DNA of 5,305 nt from Candidatus Aerophobota bacterium (GCA_002402025.1 NVUU01000041.1:4995-10299); one strand, 5' to 3'; shown: positions 1 to 5,305, numbered from the stretch's first letter. The notes: generated by a model not told the origin, from the sequence alone. Translations and numbers: made by a program.

Positions 1-400
1 CATTCAGCACGCTGTGATAATCAATGCGCTCTGTTTGGTTATAGAACTTTAAATTATTTAGCTCACTTACAAGCTCGGGATATTTGTCTAGCTCTGGCAG
101 CGCGTGCAGACTTAAATAAATAGGATGAAGAGCAAGGGAGGAAAGAGCATTATATGGGCTGGGATCTTCTCCAGAATCATTAATCGGAAGAAGCTGGATA
201 ATATCAAAACCCACTTCTTTGCAATAATCGATCATAGCAAAAAGATCTAAATACTCTCCTATACCGCTACTTTTTTCTGTGCGGATAGAGGCAAGCATAA
301 GAGCTGTTCCATGATGATGCCCAATGCCTATAGTTTCCCAAAGATCCCCAAGGGGACTTTTTTTTATTTTTTTTACAATATCTGAAGAAACTTGCTTCAT
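1..400 (-). CDS. malQ: 4-alpha-glucanotransferase (amylomaltase), N-terminal part, runs off the left edge
   Basis: MalQ is a cytoplasmic GH77 enzyme that transfers alpha-1,4-glucan segments between maltodextrins in glycogen metabolism. I translated 133 codons from the ATG at 400-398; the frame stays open to base 1, so only about a quarter of a normal (roughly 500-residue) enzyme is present. Family features seen: a GTALMLASIR stretch at residues 31-40 (matching the SGILLHPTSLP region), GIGEYLDL at 46-53 (matching YGIGDLG), GFDIIQLLPIND at 64-75 (matching the WQVLPLGPT strand) and SPYNALSSLALHP at 81-93 (matching SPYQSFSAFAGNP). The catalytic Asp/Glu residues lie outside the window. The gene starts 6 nt after the chaperone stop, with only a weak AGGG close to the ATG, so translation probably depends on coupling. 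Its position behind the gatekeeper/chaperone pair is as in Chlamydia. Codons 9-15 hold two A8 runs. Family identity is firm from the motifs; I see no close alternative. Confidence 0.93.
   Translation of the reverse strand, partial: MKQVSSDIVKKIKKSPLGDLWETIGIGHHHGTALMLASIRTEKSSGIGEYLDLFAMIDYCKEVGFDIIQLLPINDSGEDPSPYNALSSLALHPIYLSLHALPELDKYPELVSELNNLKFYNQTERIDYHSVLN
358..374 (-). repeat. Double A8 homopolymer tract in malQ codons 9-15
   Basis: The coding strand reads A8-T-A8 within the codons for Val-Lys-Lys-Ile-Lys-Lys-Ser, about 25 nt after the malQ start. Two 8-base A runs separated by a single T are a plausible site for polymerase or replication slippage. As sequenced, the reading frame is intact. 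Confidence 0.8.
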
Positions 401-406
401 AGACCC

Positions 407-865
407 TTAACTTTTTAAACCAAACATTGGAGGGTTATCAGAAGATGCGCTTGTGATGATATTCGGGCCAGGCCTGCCTTCTTCAAGTGCTCTCTTCCAT
501 GTCTGCACCTTGTCTGCAAATACTGTGATGAAATCAATCAAAAATTCGGTGTCGACATTCTTTGAAGGAAGCGTGTCATAAAGAGCTAGAGAGTTTGTGC
601 TGTGTATATAGCAAAGACATCCGTAGTTCGGAAATTCTTGGTTATTGGCAACAAGAGCATGTTTTAAGATTTTTTCTCTAAATTTTCCAGGGGGTGTTTC
701 TGCAATAATGCCTCCTAAAATCAAGTTGTCCGTTGCAGGATCCATTTCAAGTTGCACATGTATGCCATTTTCGAGGACAAGTTTACATGCCTCGTTTTGA
801 TCTGGATAGAGCTTTAGCCCTGTATCATGAGAGAGACCGTAAAGGATCTCAAGAAATGGTGTCAT
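407..865 (-). CDS. scc1: Class I type III secretion chaperone, Scc1/SycE-like (CesT family), probable CopN chaperone
   Basis: This 152-residue acidic protein has the size and layout of CesT-family class I T3S chaperones, which dimerise, bind the N-terminal chaperone-binding domain of a secreted protein and keep it secretion-competent in the cytoplasm. A first helix covers about residues 3-15. An alternating strand region follows at about 28-55, with KLVLENGIHVQLEMD and LILGGIIAETP. Then comes a FREKILKHALVANN helix (about 62-75), further strands with GCLCYIH and SLALYDTLP, a long helix (about 105-127, ending in WKRALEEG) and a disordered tail. LPxxxFREKIxKxAL is similar to what I recall of chlamydial Scc1. 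The start ATG overlaps the copN stop (ATGA) and is preceded by a perfect AGGAGG 7 nt upstream, inside the copN acidic tail. In Chlamydia, Scc1 works with Scc4 on CopN; Scc4 is not in this window. Assignment rests on size, fold pattern and position next to copN more than on unique motifs. Confidence 0.87.
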   Translation of the reverse strand: MTPFLEILYGLSHDTGLKLYPDQNEACKLVLENGIHVQLEMDPATDNLILGGIIAETPPGKFREKILKHALVANNQEFPNYGCLCYIHSTNSLALYDTLPSKNVDTEFLIDFITVFADKVQTWKRALEEGRPGPNIITSASSDNPPMFGLKS

Positions 866-2073
866 TCTTCGTCCTCCTCATCCTCATCCTCATCTTCGTC
901 TTCGTCCTCGTCCTCGTCCTCGTCTTCGTACTCTTCATCATACTCATCTTCAAGCTCAGACAATGCCTCAATAAGTGTCATCAAAAGATCTTGCCTATGT
1001 TTGTCTGATTTAAAGAGTTTTGGAGAGACGTTTCTTAATGCGTCACGGAACTGGTTGTATATGACGATTTTTGCAGCCGTTTCTTCTGAAATACCAAGCA
1101 TCGTTGCAAAAAGCATGATCCTATCAGTACTTGGATAACGCTCTTTAATCATTCTCATAAACGCTTTAGCAAGCAACTGGAAATTAACAAGCGTTGGCAT
1201 CGTAAGGCCTGCTCTTGTAAACTCTGACTGCACAAGCCCCATTCTTTGAAAGAAGAAGCGGTAAACACCCAAGATTGCTTGCATTGTTCTTGCCTCTGAA
1301 AACAGACGTTGCAGCTCAGGACCTGGGATAGACGGGCCTTTTGCTTTTAAGTCGTGTCCTAAAGAGTGCAAAACAAATTCTATAACAGATTTCATACTTG
1401 GAAAATTGAATTTAGAAGAAAGTTCTTCATAAAGCGTGATAGGATCCCTTGGGTTTCCTGTGATATCTCTATAGAGATCGCGCAGAGCAGTTGGACTTCC
1501 AAGACCTTCTTTAGAAAACTGAAGTGCGGATTCTTTGATGTTTCTACCCGCTCTTACCTCTCTACCATAAACTTCGTTGAGTTGTTCTTTAGAAGACTGC
1601 AGTTTTGCCTTGAGGGCACTCCCTTCTGGGGTGGTTTCAATAAGAAAGTCAAGGGTGTCATCAGCAAGCGATGGATCAGGATATGTGCTTCTTACTTTGC
1701 CGAGGATCTGTTCTCTTGTATCTGTCGGTTTTATGTGAGCTTTTACTGCAAGAAGAGCTCTTTCATTTAGCTCAGGATTTTTCTCGTTATAGTTTTTGGC
1801 GATCCCATGTGCTATTTCAGGGTCTTGTGTTTCATCTTTTCCCTTAGCAACTTCTTGGGTGTCTTTTTTTACTCTTTTATCAAGTTCACGGAAATCTTTC
1901 CCCATAGCAAGAGGGTTAAACTCTTCGCCGAGCTCTGCAAAAGTTGTTAGCGATTCTGCCGAGGCTATTTGTAGCTTGATGTTAACATCATTTGCTTGCT
2001 TGGCCTCTTGGGCCTGCATGTGCAGCGTCTGCGAATCTAAAGAAGGACCTACCGAATCTATCTCATCAGTCAT
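862..2073 (-). CDS. copN: T3S gatekeeper / plug protein CopN (SctW, YopN-TyeA / LcrE family) with a long acidic C-terminal tail
   Basis: CopN is a secreted gatekeeper: it sits at the cytoplasmic face of the secretion machine, blocks premature effector export and is itself exported; Chlamydia CopN also binds host tubulin. The 403-residue product is close to the usual chlamydial length of about 400. A polar N-terminus (1-60) would hold the secretion signal and chaperone-binding region. An HrpJ/YopN-type helical domain follows at about 60-230, including RAGRNIKESALQFSKEGL and ALRDLYRDITG. A middle and TyeA-like helical part covers about 255-372, including MQAILGVYRFFFQRMGL and LMTLIEALSEL. The globular part ends near residue 374; residues 375-403 are 27 Asp/Glu and two Tyr (378, 382), an unusual appendage. 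The start lies 15 nt after the sctV stop with no good Shine-Dalgarno, so coupling or a leaderless-like weak start is likely. ATG 2073 is chosen because the next in-frame Met is residue 19 and would lose the signal region. The stop overlaps the chaperone start. Confidence 0.93.
   Translation of the reverse strand: MTDEIDSVGPSLDSQTLHMQAQEAKQANDVNIKLQIASAESLTTFAELGEEFNPLAMGKDFRELDKRVKKDTQEVAKGKDETQDPEIAHGIAKNYNEKNPELNERALLAVKAHIKPTDTREQILGKVRSTYPDPSLADDTLDFLIETTPEGSALKAKLQSSKEQLNEVYGREVRAGRNIKESALQFSKEGLGSPTALRDLYRDITGNPRDPITLYEELSSKFNFPSMKSVIEFVLHSLGHDLKAKGPSIPGPELQRLFSEARTMQAILGVYRFFFQRMGLVQSEFTRAGLTMPTLVNFQLLAKAFMRMIKERYPSTDRIMLFATMLGISEETAAKIVIYNQFRDALRNVSPKLFKSDKHRQDLLMTLIEALSELEDEYDEEYEDEDEDEDEDEDEDEDEEDEE
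873..878 (-). promoter_or_regulatory. Shine-Dalgarno AGGAGG for the chaperone gene, embedded in copN
   Basis: The minus strand reads AGGAGG, then 7 nt (ACGAAGA), then the ATG of the chaperone at 865. The six bases are formed by the Glu-Glu-Asp codons 399-401 (GAG GAG GAC) at the end of the CopN acidic tail. This is the strongest ribosome binding site in the window and supports the chosen start at 865. Confidence 0.85.
877..924 (-). repeat. Hexanucleotide GAYGAR array encoding the (Asp-Glu)n tail of CopN
   Basis: Read on the minus strand this is eight consecutive 6-nt units: GACGAG three times, GACGAA twice, GATGAG three times. Each unit codes Asp-Glu, so gain or loss of a unit would change the tail by two residues without shifting frame. 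Flanking codons (GAA, GAG, GAC, GAT) extend the purine-rich tract to 865-951. On the plus strand it appears as a TCx-rich run that gives meaningless poly-Ser or poly-Leu/Val/Ile reading frames. Confidence 0.9.
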
Positions 2074-2088
2074 GATTAACTATCTATT

Positions 2089-4221
2089 TTAAGTTAGTTG
2101 TATTCTTCCAAGGGGTTGCATACGTATCTCAGGAACAATTTCCTGATACGAAACAACCGGCATCTCTGGGAACTCACTTTCTATGAGTTTTCTTACAAAA
2201 CGTCTTACATCGATCGCAGTAAGCATCACAGGAGGCTGTCCTCCCGGAGGCGTTGGAGCTATCGTGTTACGCATTGCATGTAAGATCAGCTGCACAGAAT
2301 CAGGATCAAGAGCGAGGTATGATCCTGCGGATGTCTGCTTAATAGCACCTCTTACCATATCTTCAATCTCCTGATCAAGAAGATATACGGAAAGTACCGT
2401 TTGCCCAAGGGAATATTTATAACTGATGTATCTTTTCAGTGAGGAGCGGACATATTCTGTTAAAAGCACAGTATCTTTTTCTGTTTGTCCCCACTCACTG
2501 AGTGACTCTAGAATTGTTCTAAGATCTTTTATGGAGATTTGTTCTTGAACAAGTCTTCTAAAGATCTCTGTAAGCTTTTGAAGAGGAACAAGCCTTGTGA
2601 CTTCTTTTACAAGGTCTGGGAAAGATTTTTCCACAAACTCTAAAATAGCTCTGATTTCTTGGATCCCCACGAACTCTGATGCATGTGTCTTGTAAAAATG
2701 CGACAGGTGCAAGATCATGACATCAAGCGGTACCCAGTATTTGATCTCAGCATTATCTAAAACGTGTTTGTATTTATCTTCTACCCACAAAGAAGCCTGG
2801 CCGATAGCATTCTTGGATGTTGAGTATGGAAGGTTATATCTCTTTAACGTTTCTTCGTTCTCGTTTGTTAGCACTTGTTTGGGAAGTACTTTTCCTCTTG
2901 TAATAGGAACTTCGTTTAATGAGATAGAATACTCATCTTCTTCCAAAGTAGGAGAGTCTGTCCGTACGTGAACCCCAGGAAAACGCACTCCAAGATCTTG
3001 ATAAAGCGCATGTCTCATTTTGGGGATCATCCCTTCAACAAAAGAAGCTCCTCCTTTATCTTTTTGAATGACGCCAGAAAGTTTTTCTCCAATCTCTAAG
3101 ATTACAGGTAGGGTAAGGGCATATTCATCCTGGCCTCCTCGTATCACTTGGTGACCATCTACATCCGTCCCGACGGCCGGGGAAATACCAGAAACTCCTG
3201 CTGCTACCGCTGCTTTTTTTTGTTTCTTCCATTGATATATACTCACGCTACCGATCCCGATCGATAGGAATAGGAAAAGTGCCCATGGGAATCCTTTAAT
3301 GAAGGTCATTCCAAAGATTACAACTGCAGCAAGCATCATCCCTTTCGGCTGCTTCAAGATCTGCGAGGAAATGTCTTTACCAAGGTTTGAATCCTTTGCC
3401 TCAGAAGATACACGCGTTGTGATTATACCAGCTGTAAGGGAGATAAGAAGTGAAGGGATTTGTGTTACAAGACCACCACCAATCGAAAGAAGAGAGTATA
3501 CTTTGGCAGCATGCATAGCGGACATGCCTTTCATCGCAACCCCGATGATCAAACCTCCAACGATGTTGATGACAGCGATCACGATACCTGCAATAACATC
3601 TCCTTTTACGAACTTCATGGCACCATCCATGGCTCCATAAAGCTGAGATTCTTTCGCTAAGGCAAGACGCATTTCCCTTGCTTGGTTGGCATCCAAAACT
3701 CCTGATCTCATATCAGCATCAATACTCATCTGCTTACCAGGCATAGCATCCAAGGTAAAACGAGCAGCAACTTCGGCAACACGCTCAGCACCCTTCGTGA
3801 CAACAATAAACTGTACGATTGTGATGATAAGGAAGATAACACCTCCAACAACGAAGTTACCTCCAACAACGAAGTTACCAAAGGTAAAGATGATCTCTCC
3901 CGCGTTTGCGTGTAGCAAGATCTGCCTTGTTGCCGAGATCTCAATACCAAGCCTGAATATCGTTGTAATCAAGAGTAGAGAAGGAAAGATAGATAAATGG
4001 ACTGCTTTCTGTATGTAAAGAGCTACCATGAGTAGTCCAATAGCAATCGATAAGTTCACACCAATCATAACATCGATAATTGGAGGAGGAACAGGGATGA
4101 TGATCATCATGATGATCACAATAATAAAAAAAGCGAGAATTACATCAGAAGACTCTGTGAGTAGTTTCAGAAAACGAGTGCTTCCTAGGGCTTTGAAAGG
4201 TCCTGATCTACTTTTGCTCAT
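2089..4221 (-). CDS. sctV: T3S export-gate protein SctV (CdsV / LcrD / FlhA-InvA family)
   Basis: SctV is the inner-membrane export gate: its N-terminal half forms the membrane part and its C-terminal half makes a nonameric cytoplasmic ring that receives chaperone-substrate and gatekeeper complexes. At 710 residues it has normal family length. Hydrophobic segments cover about 27-47, 51-70, 76-88, 112-142, 208-230, 241-265 and 296-329. The FHIPEP signature is at about 145-170 (RVAEVAARFTLDAMPGKQM), followed by MDGAMKFVKGD at 198-208. Lys203, Asp208 and Arg270 of Salmonella FlhA are present at the same numbers. A linker (about 332-365) leads to the cytoplasmic domain (about 366-710), with KYWVPLDVMILHLS, FVGIQEIRAILEF, PDLVKEVTRLVPLQKL and AIDVRRFVRKLIE. 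Odd points: Gly249 in SIGGGLV where FlhA has Asp249, and Glu94 in FRLGIEIS where Asn is common. The start ATG overlaps the sctU end by 14 nt, with GGAG 10 nt upstream; copN follows after 15 nt. Assignment is secure; secretion rather than flagellar type follows from the copN context. Confidence 0.97.
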   Translation of the reverse strand: MSKSRSGPFKALGSTRFLKLLTESSDVILAFFIIVIIMMIIIPVPPPIIDVMIGVNLSIAIGLLMVALYIQKAVHLSIFPSLLLITTIFRLGIEISATRQILLHANAGEIIFTFGNFVVGGNFVVGGVIFLIITIVQFIVVTKGAERVAEVAARFTLDAMPGKQMSIDADMRSGVLDANQAREMRLALAKESQLYGAMDGAMKFVKGDVIAGIVIAVINIVGGLIIGVAMKGMSAMHAAKVYSLLSIGGGLVTQIPSLLISLTAGIITTRVSSEAKDSNLGKDISSQILKQPKGMMLAAVVIFGMTFIKGFPWALFLFLSIGIGSVSIYQWKKQKKAAVAAGVSGISPAVGTDVDGHQVIRGGQDEYALTLPVILEIGEKLSGVIQKDKGGASFVEGMIPKMRHALYQDLGVRFPGVHVRTDSPTLEEDEYSISLNEVPITRGKVLPKQVLTNENEETLKRYNLPYSTSKNAIGQASLWVEDKYKHVLDNAEIKYWVPLDVMILHLSHFYKTHASEFVGIQEIRAILEFVEKSFPDLVKEVTRLVPLQKLTEIFRRLVQEQISIKDLRTILESLSEWGQTEKDTVLLTEYVRSSLKRYISYKYSLGQTVLSVYLLDQEIEDMVRGAIKQTSAGSYLALDPDSVQLILHAMRNTIAPTPPGGQPPVMLTAIDVRRFVRKLIESEFPEMPVVSYQEIVPEIRMQPLGRIQLT
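3842..3879 (-). repeat. Perfect 18-bp tandem duplication in sctV (GNFVVG twice)
   Basis: On the minus strand GGTAACTTCGTTGTTGGA occurs twice head to tail (3844-3879) and the match continues 2 nt into a third copy. It encodes residues 115-126 of SctV, Gly-Asn-Phe-Val-Val-Gly repeated, at the FGxFVVGGNFVVG region. Aligned from memory with FlhA (FGHFLVGGNFAIG), no residues are inserted, so this looks like sequence homogenisation of a natural internal similarity rather than an added copy. Confidence 0.8.
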
Positions 4222-5296
4222 TATTAAAAAGCTCCGGATTGTATTCTTGTTCGTCTTCTTCTAGTTGCGCGAGCCACTTTAGGATCTCTGCAACAGCAGC
4301 ATAGGTGTCTTCAGGGATATATTCACTGATATTTCCCATGCTCCAAAGTTCATTTGCAAGGGGAACATTGCGCATAATAGGTACTTTGTTTTCCATCGCC
4401 ACTTTCACGATCTTATCAGCTATGATGCCTTTGCCCATAGTGATTATTTTTGGAGCAGGCTCAACTTCCGCATCATATTCAATTGCTATGGCAATATGGA
4501 TCGGGTTTGTTACGATTGCTTTTGCACGTCCAGCTGATGAAGGACCCTCTTGGTAGGCGATTTCTTGCGCAACTTGTTTACGCCTGCCCTTAATTTGCGG
4601 ATCTCCCTCAGTATCTTTATATTCTTGCTTTATCTCAAATTTTTCCATCATCATTTGCTTTGCAAAGTTTTTCTTCTGGAACACAAGATCGAAAATAGCA
4701 ACCGCTAAAAAGAAAATCCCGACCCTTATGACAACTTTATGAAGAAAGTCTGAAAAAACAAGAGCAGCTCCATAAACAGGAAGAGATGCTGTTGCAATTA
4801 CCTCTGGCAATGAACCAATGACAACAGAATAAATCAAAATAAGTGCGCCAGAGATTTTAGCGATGGACTTTAACAGCTCCACAAAGGTTTTTACCTTAAA
4901 GAGGTTTTTTAAGTTATCAACGGGATTCAATCTTTTAACATCGGGCTTCATGGATTCCATTGAAAACAGAGGACCAATGATTAAGAAGCTTACAAGAATA
5001 CCTGAAAAAGTAGTAATGACCATGATGGGAAGAGAGCACAAGAAGATCACTTGGATCCCTGTGATAATAAGATGAATTGCTTTTTCCTGTAGAGATTCAG
5101 TGCCCCTAATCGCTCCAAAGGCCGTGATCATAAACCCTGCCAAATTCTTATACAGGTATGGGGATAGCCCTAGTGCAAGCGATATAGATATCATAAAAGT
5201 AAAAGCAGCAGGGAAATCTTGCGATTTTGCCACCTGTCCTTTTTTTCTCGCATCACGTAGTTTTTTGGGGGTGGCTTTTTCGGTCTTTTCAGCCAT
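4208..5296 (-). CDS. sctU: T3S export-apparatus switch protein SctU (CdsU / YscU / FlhB family)
   Basis: SctU is the inner-membrane autoprotease that switches the secretion machine between substrate classes. The 362-residue length is typical. It opens with the family start MAEKTEKATPKKLRDARKKG, which fixes the start, and an in-frame TAA lies 9 nt upstream (5303-5305). Four membrane segments are visible at about 29-48, 73-110, 145-163 and 187-206. A charged linker (about 209-262, with YKDTEGDPQIKGRRKQ and QEIAYQEG) follows. The cytoplasmic domain then runs from 263 to about 345, with the cleavage loop TNPIHIAIAIEYD, IITMGKGIIADKIVKVA, VPIMRNVPLANELW and IPEDTYAAVAEIL, ending in an acidic tail. 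The cleavage motif is NPIH (264-267) rather than the usual NPTH. The stop codon overlaps the sctV start by 14 nt. No good Shine-Dalgarno is visible in the 9 nt before the ATG. Assignment over flagellar FlhB rests on the following sctV-copN context. Confidence 0.97.
   Translation of the reverse strand: MAEKTEKATPKKLRDARKKGQVAKSQDFPAAFTFMISISLALGLSPYLYKNLAGFMITAFGAIRGTESLQEKAIHLIITGIQVIFLCSLPIMVITTFSGILVSFLIIGPLFSMESMKPDVKRLNPVDNLKNLFKVKTFVELLKSIAKISGALILIYSVVIGSLPEVIATASLPVYGAALVFSDFLHKVVIRVGIFFLAVAIFDLVFQKKNFAKQMMMEKFEIKQEYKDTEGDPQIKGRRKQVAQEIAYQEGPSSAGRAKAIVTNPIHIAIAIEYDAEVEPAPKIITMGKGIIADKIVKVAMENKVPIMRNVPLANELWSMGNISEYIPEDTYAAVAEILKWLAQLEEDEQEYNPELFNNEQK
4232..4235 (-). promoter_or_regulatory. 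Probable Shine-Dalgarno GGAG for sctV inside the sctU 3' end
   Basis: The minus strand shows GGAG followed by 10 nt and the ATG at 4221. The spacing is a little long. Together with the 14-nt overlap of the two genes it suggests that sctV translation is coupled to sctU, by re-initiation or by ribosomes unfolding the site. Confidence 0.55.
4496..4507 (-). other. SctU autocleavage motif, variant NPIH (residues 264-267)
   Basis: In YscU, EscU, SpaS and FlhB the peptide bond between Asn and Pro of an NPTH loop breaks by Asn cyclisation. Here the codons read AAC CCG ATC CAT, giving Asn-Pro-Ile-His. The Asn and Pro that undergo the reaction are kept; Thr is replaced by Ile (codon 4499-4501, ATC versus ACC, one transition away). 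Position and flanks (VTN-PIH-IAIAI) leave no doubt that this is the cleavage loop. Confidence 0.9.
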
Positions 5297-5305
5297 AGGA
5301 TCTTA

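Noticed and set aside
401..406. Possible terminator or promoter between the chaperone gene and malQ.
   Set aside because: Only 6 nt are available and no hairpin or promoter boxes are seen; the nearby T runs on the plus strand are lysine codons of malQ.
733..1138. Plus-strand reading frames with poly-Ser or poly-Leu/Val/Ile stretches opposite the CopN tail and chaperone start.
   Set aside because: They are antisense images of the GA-rich acidic repeat; no Shine-Dalgarno, no family features, and fully overlapped by two solid genes.
1366..1770. Plus-strand frame of 134 codons opposite copN.
   Set aside because: No coding character, rich in Phe/Cys/Arg/Lys as expected for the complement of a charged helical protein, and copN covers the whole stretch.
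3726..3950. A 74-codon minus-strand frame inside sctV in another phase.
   Set aside because: It contains the repeat SLLEVTSLLEV only because it reads the 18-bp tandem repeat out of frame; sctV itself is intact there.
4097..4117. Overlapping perfect palindromes (14 bp at 4097-4110, 16 bp at 4102-4117) that look like an operator.
   Set aside because: They come from a run of ATC/ATG codons for Ile and Met in the first SctV membrane segment, inside a gene; no promoter is nearby.
3686..4264. Long plus-strand open frames opposite the membrane half of sctV, one of them overlapping the sctU end.
   Set aside because: Antisense shadows of codon-biased membrane-protein sequence; the proteins resemble nothing and lack start signals.
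5297..5305. A TAA before the sctU start that could end an upstream gene.
   Set aside because: Nine bases are too few to identify a neighbour; it is used only as an in-frame stop bounding the sctU start.

Overview
This window is a type III secretion (T3S) operon segment from a member of the Chlamydiae, most likely an environmental, Parachlamydiales-type lineage rather than the genus Chlamydia. The gene order, read on the minus strand from the right edge to the left, is sctU (yscU/cdsU), sctV (lcrD/cdsV), copN (sctW/lcrE), an Scc1-like chaperone and malQ. This matches the order I recall for C. trachomatis CT091 to CT087. That order, with a 4-alpha-glucanotransferase directly behind a gatekeeper/chaperone pair, is characteristic of chlamydiae. 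The proteins are clearly diverged from the Chlamydia versions, for example in the CopN tail. The exact genus cannot be read from the window. Base composition is moderately AT-rich by eye.

Layout: all five genes lie on the minus strand and almost no DNA is non-coding. sctU (4208-5296) overlaps the sctV start by 14 nt. sctV (2089-4221) is separated from copN (862-2073) by 15 nt. The copN stop and the chaperone start share an ATGA (862-865). The chaperone gene (407-865) ends 6 nt before malQ (400 down to the left edge, incomplete). No promoter, terminator, RNA gene, mobile element or CRISPR array is visible, so the operon promoter must lie to the right of the window or inside a gene, and the operon continues left through malQ.

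How the genes work together: SctU and SctV are inner-membrane export-apparatus proteins. SctU is the autocleaving substrate-specificity switch and SctV forms the nonameric export gate. CopN is the secreted gatekeeper that holds back effector export until host contact, and the small chaperone is expected to bind CopN before secretion. MalQ is a cytoplasmic glycogen/maltodextrin enzyme that appears to be co-transcribed.

The most interesting points are: (1) a 29-residue, almost purely Asp/Glu tail on CopN encoded by a hexanucleotide array, whose last codons also form a perfect Shine-Dalgarno for the chaperone gene; (2) an NPIH instead of NPTH autocleavage motif in SctU; (3) two non-canonical residues in the SctV membrane domain (Gly249 where FlhA has the conserved Asp249, and Glu94 where Asn is usual); and (4) a double A8 tract at the start of malQ. 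The system is a known one; the novelty lies in these details.
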